DNA of 64,000 nucleotides from Corynebacterium comes (GCF_009734405.1 NZ_CP046453.1:2666001-2730000); one strand, 5' to 3'; positions 1 to 12,870 are shown, numbered from the stretch's first letter. Numbers and translations are program-made. Notes: a model not told the origin generated them from the letters alone.

Positions 1-102
1 GAACGCATCCGCCAGCTGGAACGGGAAGACGCCCGTCTACGGGAGGAACGCGACATCCTGCGCAAGGCCGCGAAGTATTTTGCGGAAGAGACGAACTGGT
101 GA
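1..102 (+). pseudogene. IS3-family OrfA, C-terminal fragment
   Basis: The frame enters from the left window edge and stops at 100-102. It reads as the charged leucine-zipper tail typical of IS3-type OrfA (ERIRQLERED... LRKAAKYFAEETNW). OrfA normally binds the element ends through an N-terminal helix-turn-helix, which lies outside the window. The downstream OrfB is broken, so the element is a remnant whatever lies upstream. The family call is by motif and layout only. Confidence 0.75.
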
Positions 103-206
103 TCCGCTTCCAGTTCGTTGATGACGCCAAGAACAGCCATTCGGCTCACACGGTTATGCGAGGTTCTGAAACTCAACCGGTCCTCGTACTACAAGTGAAA
201 GAAGAC
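99..206 (+). pseudogene. IS3-family OrfB, 5' remnant
   Basis: A GTG at 99 overlaps the OrfA stop, the usual IS3 OrfA/OrfB arrangement, and opens with IRFQFVDDAKNSH. A frameshift near 141 moves the recognisable OrfB sequence (RLCEVLKLNRSSYYK) to another frame. There a TGA at about 194-198 replaces the Trp codon expected after SSYYK. The sequence ends at 206, where the IS6-type element begins. It carries no catalytic DDE core and is dead. Confidence 0.7.
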
Positions 207-559
207 GGTGCTGTTGCACAGTGGGGGCAGTAGGAAGATCGACGTGAAATAGTCAGGACCATGGGTATCTTCTCCGGTCGTCACTTCCCCCGTGACATCA
301 TTCTGTGGGCAGTGCGGTGGTACTGCCGCTACGGGGTGAGCTATCGCGACCTCGAAGAGATGATGACTTCAGCGGGGCGTGCCGGTCGATCACACCACCA
401 TCTACCGCTGGGTCCAGAAATACGGCCCTGAGCTGGATAAGCACACCCGGTGGTACGGGCAGGTGCCTGACTGGCAGGCCAGTTCCTGGCGGGTGGATGA
501 GACCTACATCCGGGTCGGTGGGAAGTGGTGTTACCTCTACCGTGCGATCACCGCCGGTG

Positions 560-567
560 GGCATACC
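560..567. repeat. Left 8-bp target-site duplication of the ISL3 element
   Basis: GGCATACC lies directly outside the left inverted repeat and is repeated exactly at 2023-2030 outside the right one. Eight bp is the duplication length of ISL3-family elements. The perfect match argues for a recent or undisturbed insertion. Confidence 0.93.
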
Positions 568-2022
568 GGCTCTTCACGATTTAGAGTGCGTTGATCCTGG
601 CCTGCAGCTGTCCGGAGTGGATCAGTGACCGCAAGATGTAGTGGTTGAGGTTCCTGAACCCCAGGGCGATTCCGCGTAGATGCTCGAGCCTGCCGTTGAT
701 CGCCTCGACCGGACCGTTCGATGCCCCGATGTCGAAGTAGGCCAGGATGTCCTCGCGCCGACGCCACAATGTGCGCCCCAGTTGGGCGAGCTCCTCCAAC
801 CCTGGCGGAAGCCCCTTGCGCAACGTATTGATCACCCTGGTCATCAGTTTCTTGCCCTCTGACTTTTGCGGATGCCCGTACGCCTGGATCATGTCCTGGT
901 AGAACATCCACGTGACCTCGAGGGCGACGTACTCATCGTCGGTGGCCCACAACAGATCCAGCCGTTGCTTCTGCCGCTCCGTGAGATAGTTCGTCCTGGT
1001 CAGCAGGGTGCGCCGGTACTTGTACAGCGGATCGTCCTTACGCCCGCGTCTGCCGGTGGTCTCTCGTTGGAGTCGTTGCCGGCAGCCGGTGAGTTTGTCC
1101 GCGGCCAGGTGCACGACGTGGAACGGATCCATCACCTTCCTTGCCTGGGGCAACACCTGATCCACCGCGGTGGCGTAGCCGGCGAAGCCGTCCATGGTCA
1201 CTACCTGCACTTGTCTCCTGAACTCAGGCTCACGCTCTTGCAACCACGTGCGCAGCACGTCGGCGCTGCGCCCCGGCCGCATGTCCAGCAGCCGGGCAGG
1301 CCCACGACCGTCCACCAGCGGTGTCAGGTCCACCAGGACCGTCACGAACGAGGACGGCTGTCCGGGGCGTCGGGTGTGTTTCCAGACGTGCTCGTCGACC
1401 CCGAGGATCCGGACGCCATCCAGATGGTCGGGGTTGTCGTAGACAAGCTGGCGGCAGGCGTCCACGGCGATCTGGTTAACCAGCTCCCAGCCCACACCGA
1501 GGGCCTTGGCGGTCGCGGACACGCTCATCCGATCAATCGCCAGGCGTTGGAGGATCCAGCGGGTCACGCGGTGGGTGAGCTTCGCACCGTCATCGGCACA
1601 GCTCAAGGAGGTCTGGAAGAGCTTCCTGCCGCACGCTGGATTGCTGCAGGTGAACCTTGGGACACGGACATGCAGGCGGGTGGGGAACCCCACGACAGGC
1701 AAATCAACGAGCCGGCGGGTGACGTGATCGCGTAGCTTCCCGGGCTGCTGGCAGCCCGGGCACTGATCGTCCACGGCCACAGGTGCGGCGTCGATGATGG
1801 TCAGGGTGCCGGCATCGGCAGCACCGGTGATCGTCAGTCCGATTTCCGCGGTTCGGCAGATGGTGTCGGCCACGAGGTTGCCACTAGAATGCACAGTAGG
1901 GTCCTGGTTCGGTCAGATGAAAGCGTCGTAACTCTCATCTTGTACCGGCCAGGACCCCTACATGTTGTGCCACCCCGAACCAGGCTCTGCGGTCCGCTAC
2001 GCACTCTAGATCGTGAAGAGCC
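568..2022 (-). mobile_element. Complete ISL3-family insertion sequence (1455 bp)
   Basis: The element has 24-bp terminal inverted repeats (568-591 and 1999-2022, beginning GGCTCTTCACGA) with a single mismatch, a perfect 8-bp target duplication, and one intact transposase on the minus strand. Size, end sequence and architecture match corynebacterial ISL3 elements such as the IS31831/IS1206 group (recalled). The transposase stop codon lies inside the left repeat. It sits within an already frameshifted IS6 transposase. Confidence 0.93.
581..1894 (-). CDS. ISL3-family transposase
   Basis: This intact 437-aa protein has the length usual for the family. The N-terminal quarter carries a zinc-binding cysteine pattern (CPGCQQPG, later CSNPACG). 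A helix-turn-helix region follows (VSATAKALGVGWELVN), then the DDE-type catalytic core: GVDEH with the first Asp, VVTMDGFAGY with the second, the family motif DPFHVVHLA, and a C-terminal Glu in SNGPVEAINGRLEHLRG. No frameshift or internal stop is seen. Together with intact ends this suggests the element could still be mobile. Confidence 0.92.
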   Translation of the reverse strand: MHSSGNLVADTICRTAEIGLTITGAADAGTLTIIDAAPVAVDDQCPGCQQPGKLRDHVTRRLVDLPVVGFPTRLHVRVPRFTCSNPACGRKLFQTSLSCADDGAKLTHRVTRWILQRLAIDRMSVSATAKALGVGWELVNQIAVDACRQLVYDNPDHLDGVRILGVDEHVWKHTRRPGQPSSFVTVLVDLTPLVDGRGPARLLDMRPGRSADVLRTWLQEREPEFRRQVQVVTMDGFAGYATAVDQVLPQARKVMDPFHVVHLAADKLTGCRQRLQRETTGRRGRKDDPLYKYRRTLLTRTNYLTERQKQRLDLLWATDDEYVALEVTWMFYQDMIQAYGHPQKSEGKKLMTRVINTLRKGLPPGLEELAQLGRTLWRRREDILAYFDIGASNGPVEAINGRLEHLRGIALGFRNLNHYILRSLIHSGQLQARINAL

Positions 2023-2030
2023 GGCATACC
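2023..2030. repeat. Right 8-bp target-site duplication of the ISL3 element
   Basis: GGCATACC is identical to the left copy at 560-567. Deleting one copy with the element restores a continuous IS6 transposase reading frame (AITAGGH-TLDFYLSP), which confirms the insertion point. Confidence 0.93.
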
Positions 2031-2515
2031 CTGGACTTCTATCTCTCCCCGAAGCGCAACGTAGCGGCAGCGAAGCGTTTCCTGGCCAAGACCCTGCGGT
2101 CGAACGCGTCGGCTGGGTTCCCGCGGGTGATTAATACAGATAAGGCACCCTCCCTGGCCAAAGCGATCTCCGAGCTCAAGGAAGAAGGCATCTGCCCACC
2201 GACAGTGGAGCACCGTCAGGTGAAATACCTTCAACAACGTTCTCGAGGGAGATCATGGCCGGTTGAAACGAATCCTGGGGCCGAAGGGGGCGTTCAAAAA
2301 CCGGACGTCTGCCTACCGGACGCTGAAAGGGATGGACGCGATGCACTCCTTGTGGAAAGGCCAGGGCACGATGTTTGCTTACGGGCAACCGAACCCGGAT
2401 GCGGTGATCGTCAACCGGGTCTTCGAGACGGCCTGACAACGCCGGCACGCAGCGGCCATCAGGGAATGAGAAACTGGGTCGTCGCTGCTCTCCGCCCGGA
2501 GTTTGCAGCACCACC

Positions 2516-2622
2516 GTCACAACCTCCCTCACGCCGTCGAGGGCCTGATGACACACCTGTCCTATGCGGGAGTGACCACCCCGTTCCTCATGGGGCGGGA
2601 GTCGGGGAACGCACCGGAGTGA
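2516..2622 (+). pseudogene. Unrecognised 3' gene remnant beyond the IS6 end
   Basis: One open frame from the IS6 right end to a TGA at 2620-2622 reads like real protein (NLPHAVEGLMTHLSYAGV, then a Met-Gly-Arg tail). It has no start codon or upstream part, so it is probably the tail of a gene cut off by the mobile elements. I could not assign a family. Its stop codon directly abuts the stop of the convergent methyltransferase remnant. Confidence 0.4.
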
Positions 2623-2975
2623 TCAACGCGAGATCGGTTCCACCGTGGCCCGCGCCTCCACATACGCGTACAACGAACCCGGTTCCCATCGGCTGTCGGT
2701 GACCTCGAAACCGGCCCGCTCCAGTGCCAGGGTCATCTCCGACAGCGGCCAGCACCAGGCAGGCGCCACCGGGTGCGGCACCTGCTCAATCTCGCTTCCG
2801 GCGAAGAAGGAGATCAGCAGTGAGCCGTGGTGCTGCGTGATCGCCCGGAGGTCATCCAGGGCATCCGGCAACTGTTCAGGTCCCAGGTGGATGAGCGAGT
2901 ACCAGGCGAGGACACCGGCCCACCGCCGACCCGAATCCGCCAGGTCCAGGCGGGTGCTCTGGGCCGGATTGGGAC
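2623..2975 (-). pseudogene. SAM-dependent methyltransferase, C-terminal remnant
   Basis: The frame holds the C-terminal half of a class I methyltransferase: LDLADSGRRWAGVLAWYSLI, then HLGPEQLPDALDDLRAI and GSLLISFFAG, with the closing strand ALERAGFEVTDSRWEPGS. This covers motifs after the Rossmann first half. The SAM-binding glycine-rich motif I is missing because the sequence runs into the SRPBCC gene's 3' end at about 2976. An ATG at 2869-2871 opens a shorter frame, but the homologous sequence continues upstream of it. It cannot be a functional enzyme. Confidence 0.7.
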
Positions 2976-2976
2976 C

Positions 2977-3477
2977 TCAGCTCTGCGGCGGAGGCACCGG
3001 GTGTTCGGCGAGCTCAGCAAGCCGTCCCAGCGTCGTCGTCATGCCCGAGCGGAGTTCCCCGGCCCGGTCCGTGCTACCGATCAGTTTTTCGATCATGAAC
3101 CAGGCCGCGCGCGTCAGTGGTCGGGTGACGGTGTAGGACTCCCGGACCAACGTCGCGCCCGCCCCCTGCGGGAGGAACTCGTACCGCCACTCCAGGGTGC
3201 CGAAGAACGGTTCTGTCCGACTGATCGCGAACTCGCGGCCGGGCTCCGCGGCGATCACGACCGGGAAATTCGGCCACGTCCAGATCCCCCCGAGCGAGTT
3301 GACCGCGAGGAAGCGCGCCCCGACCTCAGGCCCGGTGGCGCCGCGGATCCATCGGGTCCGGATGACCTCGGGGGACAGCTCGGGTGTCCGGGTGATGTCC
3401 GAGACGATGGCGTAGATGTCCTCGGGCGAGGCGTGAATGACACGTTCCACCGTGTCGGTGGTGAGGGTCTGGTTCAT
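2977..3477 (-). CDS. SRPBCC (START/Bet v 1-like) family protein
   Basis: A 166-aa protein with the ligand-pocket fold used by polyketide cyclases and lipid or hydrophobic-ligand binding proteins. The N-terminal strand and helices (VERVIHASPEDIYAIVSDI, TRTPELSPEVIRTRW) and the core strands with a long C-terminal helix (RAAWFMIEKLIGSTDRAGEL) are typical. The ATG at 3475-3477 was chosen over an upstream ATG at 3519 because a GGAAGG ribosome site precedes it and the upstream 14 residues look non-conserved. It may once have been in an operon with the truncated methyltransferase. The ligand is unknown. Confidence 0.78.
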   Translation of the reverse strand: MNQTLTTDTVERVIHASPEDIYAIVSDITRTPELSPEVIRTRWIRGATGPEVGARFLAVNSLGGIWTWPNFPVVIAAEPGREFAISRTEPFFGTLEWRYEFLPQGAGATLVRESYTVTRPLTRAAWFMIEKLIGSTDRAGELRSGMTTTLGRLAELAEHPVPPPQS

Positions 3478-3611
3478 GGATGGGTCCTTCCAGCCGGCCG
3501 GGTGACGGCATAGTTTCAACGTAGATTTGCCTGCGTAGCAGCGTCAACAGGTCGGCGGGAATGAGACTGAATTGTTCTCACCAACACCGCCTCCCCGCTA
3601 GGGTTCGTTCC

Positions 3612-3653
3612 ATGACCACCCCACCACGCACCATCCTGATCACCGGTTCCACC
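3612..3653 (+). pseudogene. SDR oxidoreductase, N-terminal stub cut by an IS110 fragment
   Basis: An ATG at 3612 starts MTTPPRTILITGSTS, the first beta strand and beginning of the TGxxxGxG nucleotide-binding loop of a short-chain dehydrogenase. After about 14 codons the sequence switches to the IS110-type fragment in antisense, so the rest of the enzyme is lost. It is divergent from the SRPBCC gene, with which it presumably shared a promoter region (3478-3611). Confidence 0.55.
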
Positions 3654-3815
3654 AGCGAGTTCCTGCAGGTCGGTGAATATCTTCCTCAACTGGTCTTCAT
3701 CCTGGGGCAGGGACTTATCGTAGATGATGTCGCCTGATACGAGCATTGCGCAAGCGTGGTGGTTGGTTTTGCCGACGTCCAGTCCGATGGTGACATCGAT
3801 GGTGACGGTGGTCAT
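3654..3815 (-). pseudogene. IS110-family transposase, N-terminal fragment
   Basis: From ATG 3813-3815 the frame reads MTTVTIDVTIGLDVGKTNHH, the start of the DEDD (RuvC-like) domain of IS110-family transposases with the first catalytic Asp in GLDVGK. It stops being IS110-like after about 54 codons (FTDLQEL), where it meets the SDR stub. The C-terminal transposase_20 domain is missing. Sequence upstream of the start, to roughly 3900, may be the element's 5' end. Confidence 0.75.
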
Positions 3816-3910
3816 GGCCGGCCTGCTCGTGTGTCGGAGCAAAAGTGACGGGTAGAGCTGTTCGTCGCTGGTGTCTCGACATCCGATGCTGACACCCACG
3901 TTACGAAGAG

Positions 3911-3949
3911 GGGCCCGACCCCCGGATAGTGGACACGGGGGTCGGGTCC
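3911..3949. terminator. GC-rich hairpin, possible terminator or IS end
   Basis: Arms 3911-3923 and 3937-3949 pair over 13 positions (one G-T) around a 13-nt loop. There is no U tract on either side. It could be a second barrier for read-through from the rRNA operon or a structure from the IS110 element. Confidence 0.45.
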
Positions 3950-4087
3950 ATGAGTCAGACCACCCACACTCACCAACCATCATCGGTCAGCGAGCACGGT
4001 GGACCCCTGCGTGGTGGCTGCATGATCCTCCACGTCCGCACGGGCGGAGTGTCTTTCGTTCCCCCTGCCGGGGGGTGGGGATGCCGA

Positions 4088-4159
4088 AGCACCCGTCCCC
4101 GGTGACCGTCACACCCCACCACACGGGTGGGGGGTGCGACCATCACGAGGACGGGTGCT
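4088..4159 (-). terminator. Nested stem-loop downstream of 5S rRNA, likely rRNA terminator
   Basis: An outer perfect 11-bp stem (AGCACCCGTCC 4088-4098 with 4149-4159) encloses an inner 11-bp stem with one mismatch (4110-4120 with 4126-4136). It lies 29-100 nt beyond the 5S 3' end. There is no clear poly-U run, which is common for high-GC actinobacterial terminators. Position and structure suggest transcription termination of the rRNA operon. Confidence 0.6.
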
Positions 4160-4187
4160 GGGGCTATGTAGTTGTGTTCAATTATTA

Positions 4188-4308
4188 GTGTCGGCGGTAA
4201 CCTACTCTCCCACACCCTCCCGGGTGCAGTACCATCGGCGCGGGCAGGCTTAGCTTCCGGGTTCGGAATGGGACCGGGCGTTTCCCTGCCGCTATCAACC
4301 ACCGACAC
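4188..4308 (-). rRNA. rrf: 5S ribosomal RNA
   Basis: On the minus strand this 121-nt segment begins GTGTCGGTGGTTGATAGCGG, contains the universal CCCATTCCGAACCCGGAAGC core, and ends in a segment complementary to its 5' end (CCGCCGACAC). It is the last gene of the operon, 146 bp after the 23S gene. Ends are placed by helix I pairing, to within a few bases. Confidence 0.96.
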
Positions 4309-4454
4309 ATCCCACGGAACAACCCCCCACAAGAGGGGGTGGTGTCCCGGTGATACGGGTGTGCTGTGTCAGACACTGCATAGTGGACGCGGGCAACACT
4401 TACATATTGTGCTGCTGATGTGTTACGTGCGTTGCACACACCCCACGAGGTGGG

Positions 4455-9537
<5,083 letters not shown>

Positions 9538-10022
9538 AACTTCAGAAAAAGTCTCAGGCGTAGAAAGCCCAAACCCAACCAAAAACAAACAACCAGCACA
9601 CCACCACCCCGAAAGGCGATGATGTTTCAGTTGATTGCCAAAAAACAACCACAGCCACCCCGAACCACAAAAGGGTCCGGGACACCATGATCACCTAAAA
9701 AAATCTGTGACCCCTCACCCACCCTGACGGGGAAGGAAACGGGGGCCACCTACTTCCTATCAGCGACCATGACCATGCCTGCGCCACAACAACTCACACG
9801 ATGACAACCACCGCGCGCATTATTTACAGTGGCACCCGTTATGAACAGGTACCACCCGGCACACACCCACCCCACCCCCACAACACGGGGAGTCAGGGCC
9901 GATGAACGACACAACCAAAGTCACAAACAAAAGTACATTGGCACACTATTGAGTTCTCACACAACATCCGCACACCGATCACCGTGTCCCTCACGGGCCC
10001 CGGCTGTCCAGCAGCTTGATTG
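9538..10022 (-). other. rRNA operon leader
   Basis: These 485 bp between promoter and 16S are transcribed but non-coding. They contain the minus-strand block GTTGTGTGAGAACTCAATAG (9945-9964) followed by TGTACTTTTGTTTGTGACTT, resembling actinobacterial rRNA leader antitermination and processing signals. No protein gene is supported. Confidence 0.65.
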
Positions 10023-10051
10023 AACTTACCGATCCGGTCTGACCGTGTCAA
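10023..10051 (-). promoter_or_regulatory. rRNA operon promoter
   Basis: On the minus strand TTGACA (10046-10051) is followed after exactly 17 bp by TAAGTT (10023-10028). This is a sigma-A type promoter, and the -10 resembles those reported for mycobacterial rRNA promoters. A second, weaker candidate upstream has -10 TATAGT at 10125-10130 with a poor -35. Confidence 0.8.
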
Positions 10052-10216
10052 CTCCGGACGGAAACATTCGTTTCCTGTTGCCCACCCGGCCACCTTGCGG
10101 TAACCGTTCCTGGCAACGAGAATGACTATACGGACGTTCCGCCCGAACACTAAATCACCAGGTCACACACCCCTTCCAACCACAAACAACGGCTGCGCGG
10201 CGTCATGGACAGGCTT

Positions 10217-10591
10217 TCAGCCATAAAGGCCACGGCTTTCGGCGACGGCGTCGACAAGCTCACGCAGTTCCTTCTTGGTGAGGTTGAGTTTGACGGCTTC
10301 GTCTACGAGCGGGACGAGGTAGCCGGCGGTGAAGTTCTCCCGGCGGCGATCGAGGATGAGTGCGTGAGCCTCTCCAGTAACAAACATGCCGATCCCCCGA
10401 CGCTTGACCAACACTCCTCTATTCACGAGGAGACTCAACCCCTTCCTGGCGGTGGCGGGATTGATGTCATGGAACTTCGACAGTTCGTTGGTGGAGGGGG
10501 CACGGTCGCCGGCTGCGAGATCGCCGTGGACGATGTAGTCCTCGATGAGCATGGCGATCTGCCGGAAGAGTGGCGCTGTGGAGTCATCCAT
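10217..10591 (-). CDS. GntR-family (YtrA-like) transcriptional regulator
   Basis: A 124-aa protein. Residues about 8-75 form the GntR winged helix-turn-helix (PSTNELSKFHDINPATARKG, then LSLLVNRGVLVKRRGIGMFV). The remaining roughly 50 residues are too short for a FadR or HutC effector domain, which places it in the YtrA subfamily. YtrA regulators usually sit before ABC-transporter genes they control, but none is adjacent here. It lies at the head of the rRNA operon, pointing the same way, with the divergent NYN-domain gene upstream, so its target cannot be inferred from context. Confidence 0.85.
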   Translation of the reverse strand: MDDSTAPLFRQIAMLIEDYIVHGDLAAGDRAPSTNELSKFHDINPATARKGLSLLVNRGVLVKRRGIGMFVTGEAHALILDRRRENFTAGYLVPLVDEAVKLNLTKKELRELVDAVAESRGLYG

Positions 10592-10791
10592 TGCTCATCC
10601 CCGCAGGTTCAGTGGTTCATTAGTTCACCCCTCAACCTAGTCGAGGTTCGTGCAGGGACTCCTCTTCCATGCTCAAGCTGCGAATCTGCCTCTAATCTTC
10701 TGCCCGTCGTCGACGCAGCCCCCGTGGTTGAGGCATGCTGGTAGGGACAAACCACTACTTAGCAACCAACGAAAAAAAGAAATTAGGAGCC

Positions 10792-11997
10792 ATGCTTGAA
10801 CGCACACTGGTCTTCGTCGACACCTCTTATCTACTTGCGAGCTTCTACAACTCCTGGGAGACGGGTGCGCGCGCCCAGTTAGAGATCGATCTGCCCGAGG
10901 TGGTCAACGTCCTCGGCTCCATGATCCAGAACCAGCTTCACCAGCCGATTCATCGACAACTCTGGTACGACGGTATTCCGGATTCCGGCCCTCACCGTTA
11001 TCAGCGTGCGCTACGCACCTGCGATGGTGTGCAGCTGCGGGCCGGCCAGCTCATTGAATGGGGCGAACGCCGAACGCAGAAGGCGGTGGACACACGCCTG
11101 GTCGCGGACATGGTGGTCGCGGCCTGCCGTCAACAGGTTTCGGACATGGTCCTCGTCTCCGGCGACGCAGACATGATCCCCGGCGTACAGGAGGCAACCA
11201 ACCTCGGCCTGCGGGTTCACCTCTACGGCTTCGGCTGGGATTCCATGTCCTCGGCCTTGCGCCACGCATGCGACTCCACCACCATCCTCGACCCGCGCGA
11301 GGACTTCGCCGACGCGATGCAGCTGCAGGTTCTCGAGGGTCCGCTGCCTCCCGTGGTCCGTGAACGGCCGCTGGCCGATGCCGAGCCCATCGAGGACCTC
11401 GGCATGACTGCGGTGCCCAGCCCGCACATCGGACCGGCCGCCCCGCGGATCCCGCAACCGACGTCGGAATCGACGGACCCGGTCAATGAGAAGAAGGAAC
11501 CCCTGGCGTCAGCCGAGCAGGTGCCCTCCCCTGCAGAGATCCCCCTCGCCTCTGCCGTGGAGGCGGCGGTAGAGGCCGCTGTCGAGGCTGAGGTGGACTT
11601 CCCCGCTCAGACGGAGGCAGCTCCCCCCAAGCCCGGCCCCAGGCCCGGCCCCCCCAGCCCGTCGATGATGGCTCCGCGCCGCAAGCTGCGTTCCCGTTAT
11701 GTGCCGCTGCCTGATGAGGTCTGGTCATCAGCGGGTTTCCAGACGCCCTTCGACATCGGCCAGCAGTATGCGACCTGGTGGTACGACAATGCCGCCACCT
11801 CCGAGCAGCGCGATCAGGCGCATCTGCTGTCTGGTGGCGGCCTTCCGCCTGAGATCGATCGCCCGCTGCTGCAGTTCGCATGCGAGACCCTCCACGAATA
11901 CACCCTCAGCGAGGGTCAGCGGGTCAAACTCCGTGACGGGTTCCACTCGGGCATTCGCGGCGTTCTGATCAATTATCACCGCGAAGCCCCTGAGTAA
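10792..11997 (+). CDS. NYN-domain (PIN-like) putative ribonuclease
   Basis: A 401-aa protein starting at ATG 10792, directly after AGGAG at 10785-10789. An in-frame ATG at 10735 adds 19 unlikely residues. Residues 1-165 form a NYN/LabA-type PIN-like nuclease fold. The acidic site is visible: D10 in VFVDTSYLL, D100 in KAVDTRLVAD, and D125/D127 in VLVSGDADMIPG. A low-complexity Pro/Ala/Glu linker (about 200-300, with AVEAAVEAAVEAEVD) leads to a conserved C-terminal domain (RSRYVPLPDEVWSSAGFQ). The family fold points to metal-dependent RNA cleavage, but the substrate is unknown. Confidence 0.75.
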   Translation: MLERTLVFVDTSYLLASFYNSWETGARAQLEIDLPEVVNVLGSMIQNQLHQPIHRQLWYDGIPDSGPHRYQRALRTCDGVQLRAGQLIEWGERRTQKAVDTRLVADMVVAACRQQVSDMVLVSGDADMIPGVQEATNLGLRVHLYGFGWDSMSSALRHACDSTTILDPREDFADAMQLQVLEGPLPPVVRERPLADAEPIEDLGMTAVPSPHIGPAAPRIPQPTSESTDPVNEKKEPLASAEQVPSPAEIPLASAVEAAVEAAVEAEVDFPAQTEAAPPKPGPRPGPPSPSMMAPRRKLRSRYVPLPDEVWSSAGFQTPFDIGQQYATWWYDNAATSEQRDQAHLLSGGGLPPEIDRPLLQFACETLHEYTLSEGQRVKLRDGFHSGIRGVLINYHREAPE

Positions 11998-12003
11998 CGG
12001 ACC

Positions 12004-12870
12004 CTACTGCTTGCCGCTGTCAGCCTCGCTGACGCGGTCAGCACCCTGTGCAGTCTCTTCGGCCGTCTCAACAGCGTCTGCATCAACCGGCTCCGCCTCG
12101 ACCGGTGCCGGCTGATCGACTGGGCCTTCGGCCAGCTCCTTCGTGCCGTCGGAGGACATGGCGGCGCGGATCTCCGCGAGCCGGGCCGAGGCCTTCATGT
12201 CGGTGCCGGCCGCGGCGATCTCCGAGATCCGGTCATGCACGGAGTTCTGCGTCAGCTCCTGGGCGCCCAGGGCGTCCGCGTATCGACGCTCGATCTTCTC
12301 CCGCACCGCGTCCAGCGTCGGGACACTCGTGTCGGGGCTCAGCTCCTGCATGGAATCCATCGCCCGGGTGCTTGTCTCCTGCATGGCGGCCTGGTCCGCC
12401 TGTGCGCGCAGCTGATCTATCTGTGCCAGCTGCTCCTTGAGACGTAGCTCGGATTCCTTCTGCTGGCGCTGTGCCTGCTCGGCATTCTGGGAGGCCTGCG
12501 CGTGCAGTTGCTTCGTCTCCTCGACCTGCTGTTCCACGGCCACGAGCTGGGAGGCGAAGATCTCGGCGGTGTTGTTGTACTCCTGCGCCTTGGCCGCATC
12601 ACCGTCCGCCGCAGCCTTGTCGGCAGCATGGAGGGCGGTGCGCGCCTGATCCTGGTGCTCCTGCTGGGACTTCAGGAGGCGATCCAGCTTCATCTCCAGC
12701 TGCTTTTTGTTGCCGATGACCGCGGCGGCCTGCTCGGTGATCTTCTGGTGCTGACGCTTGGCGGCCTCGGTGGCCTGTTGGATCTGTACCTTCGGGTCGG
12801 CATTCTCGTCGATCTTGGTGTCGAAGGACGCCATCAGGTACTTCCAGCCCTTGCTGAACGGGTTAGCCAT
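12004..12870 (-). CDS. pspA: PspA/IM30 (Vipp1/ESCRT-III) family protein
   Basis: A 288-aa, almost wholly helical protein. The N-terminus MANPFSKGWKYLMASFDTKI is the membrane-binding amphipathic helix. Long Gln/Ala/Glu-rich coiled coils follow to about residue 215, typical of PspA, which assembles into scaffolds that protect a stressed cytoplasmic membrane. The acidic tail (about 235-288) is variable. It resembles the mycobacterial 35-kDa antigen/PspA rather than proteobacterial PspA, and no pspBC genes are nearby. It is convergent with the NYN gene, 6 bp between stops. Confidence 0.88.
   Translation of the reverse strand: MANPFSKGWKYLMASFDTKIDENADPKVQIQQATEAAKRQHQKITEQAAAVIGNKKQLEMKLDRLLKSQQEHQDQARTALHAADKAAADGDAAKAQEYNNTAEIFASQLVAVEQQVEETKQLHAQASQNAEQAQRQQKESELRLKEQLAQIDQLRAQADQAAMQETSTRAMDSMQELSPDTSVPTLDAVREKIERRYADALGAQELTQNSVHDRISEIAAAGTDMKASARLAEIRAAMSSDGTKELAEGPVDQPAPVEAEPVDADAVETAEETAQGADRVSEADSGKQ

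Larger units (their letters stand above)
261..2436 (+). pseudogene. IS6-family transposase, split and frameshifted
   Basis: The gene starts ATG at 261 with MGIFSGRHFPRDIILWAVRW, a typical IS6 opening. A one-base shift near 367-372 moves the frame to the segment containing VPVDHTTIYRWVQKYGPEL and VDETYIRVGGKW, which holds the first DDE aspartate. The ISL3 element then splits the gene after ITAGGH-T. The rest resumes at 2031 (LDFYLSPKRNVAAAKRFL), with INTDKAPSLAKAI and, after another shift near 2230, DHGRLKRILGPKGAF, ending at TGA 2434-2436. Two frameshifts plus an insertion make it inactive. Confidence 0.82.
207..2515 (+). mobile_element. IS6-family insertion sequence, interrupted by an ISL3 element
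   Basis: The left end GGTGCTGTTGCACA (207-220) fits the IS6-family terminal consensus. A candidate right end at 2502-2515 matches the reverse complement at 11 of 14 positions. Removing the ISL3 insertion and one target copy (1463 bp) leaves about 846 bp, the usual IS6 size. The transposase resembles the corynebacterial IS1628 type, an assignment from memory. No matching 8-bp duplication was found outside the ends, so the element has probably recombined or been trimmed. Confidence 0.7.
3816..4187. other. Intergenic region downstream of the rRNA operon
   Basis: This 372-bp stretch holds the presumed leader of the IS110 fragment, a GC-rich hairpin (3911-3949) and the large nested stem-loop listed separately. 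Short open frames here overlap the hairpins and have no ribosome site or recognisable protein, so I call no gene. Confidence 0.6.

Noticed and set aside
866..1735. 289-aa open frame on the plus strand inside the ISL3 element
   Set aside because: Shadow of the intact transposase on the minus strand; no motifs and no ribosome site.
10120..10153. Second rRNA promoter with TATAGT -10
   Set aside because: The -10 is good, but the best -35 at 17 bp spacing (TTAGTG) is poor, so it is only mentioned with the main promoter.
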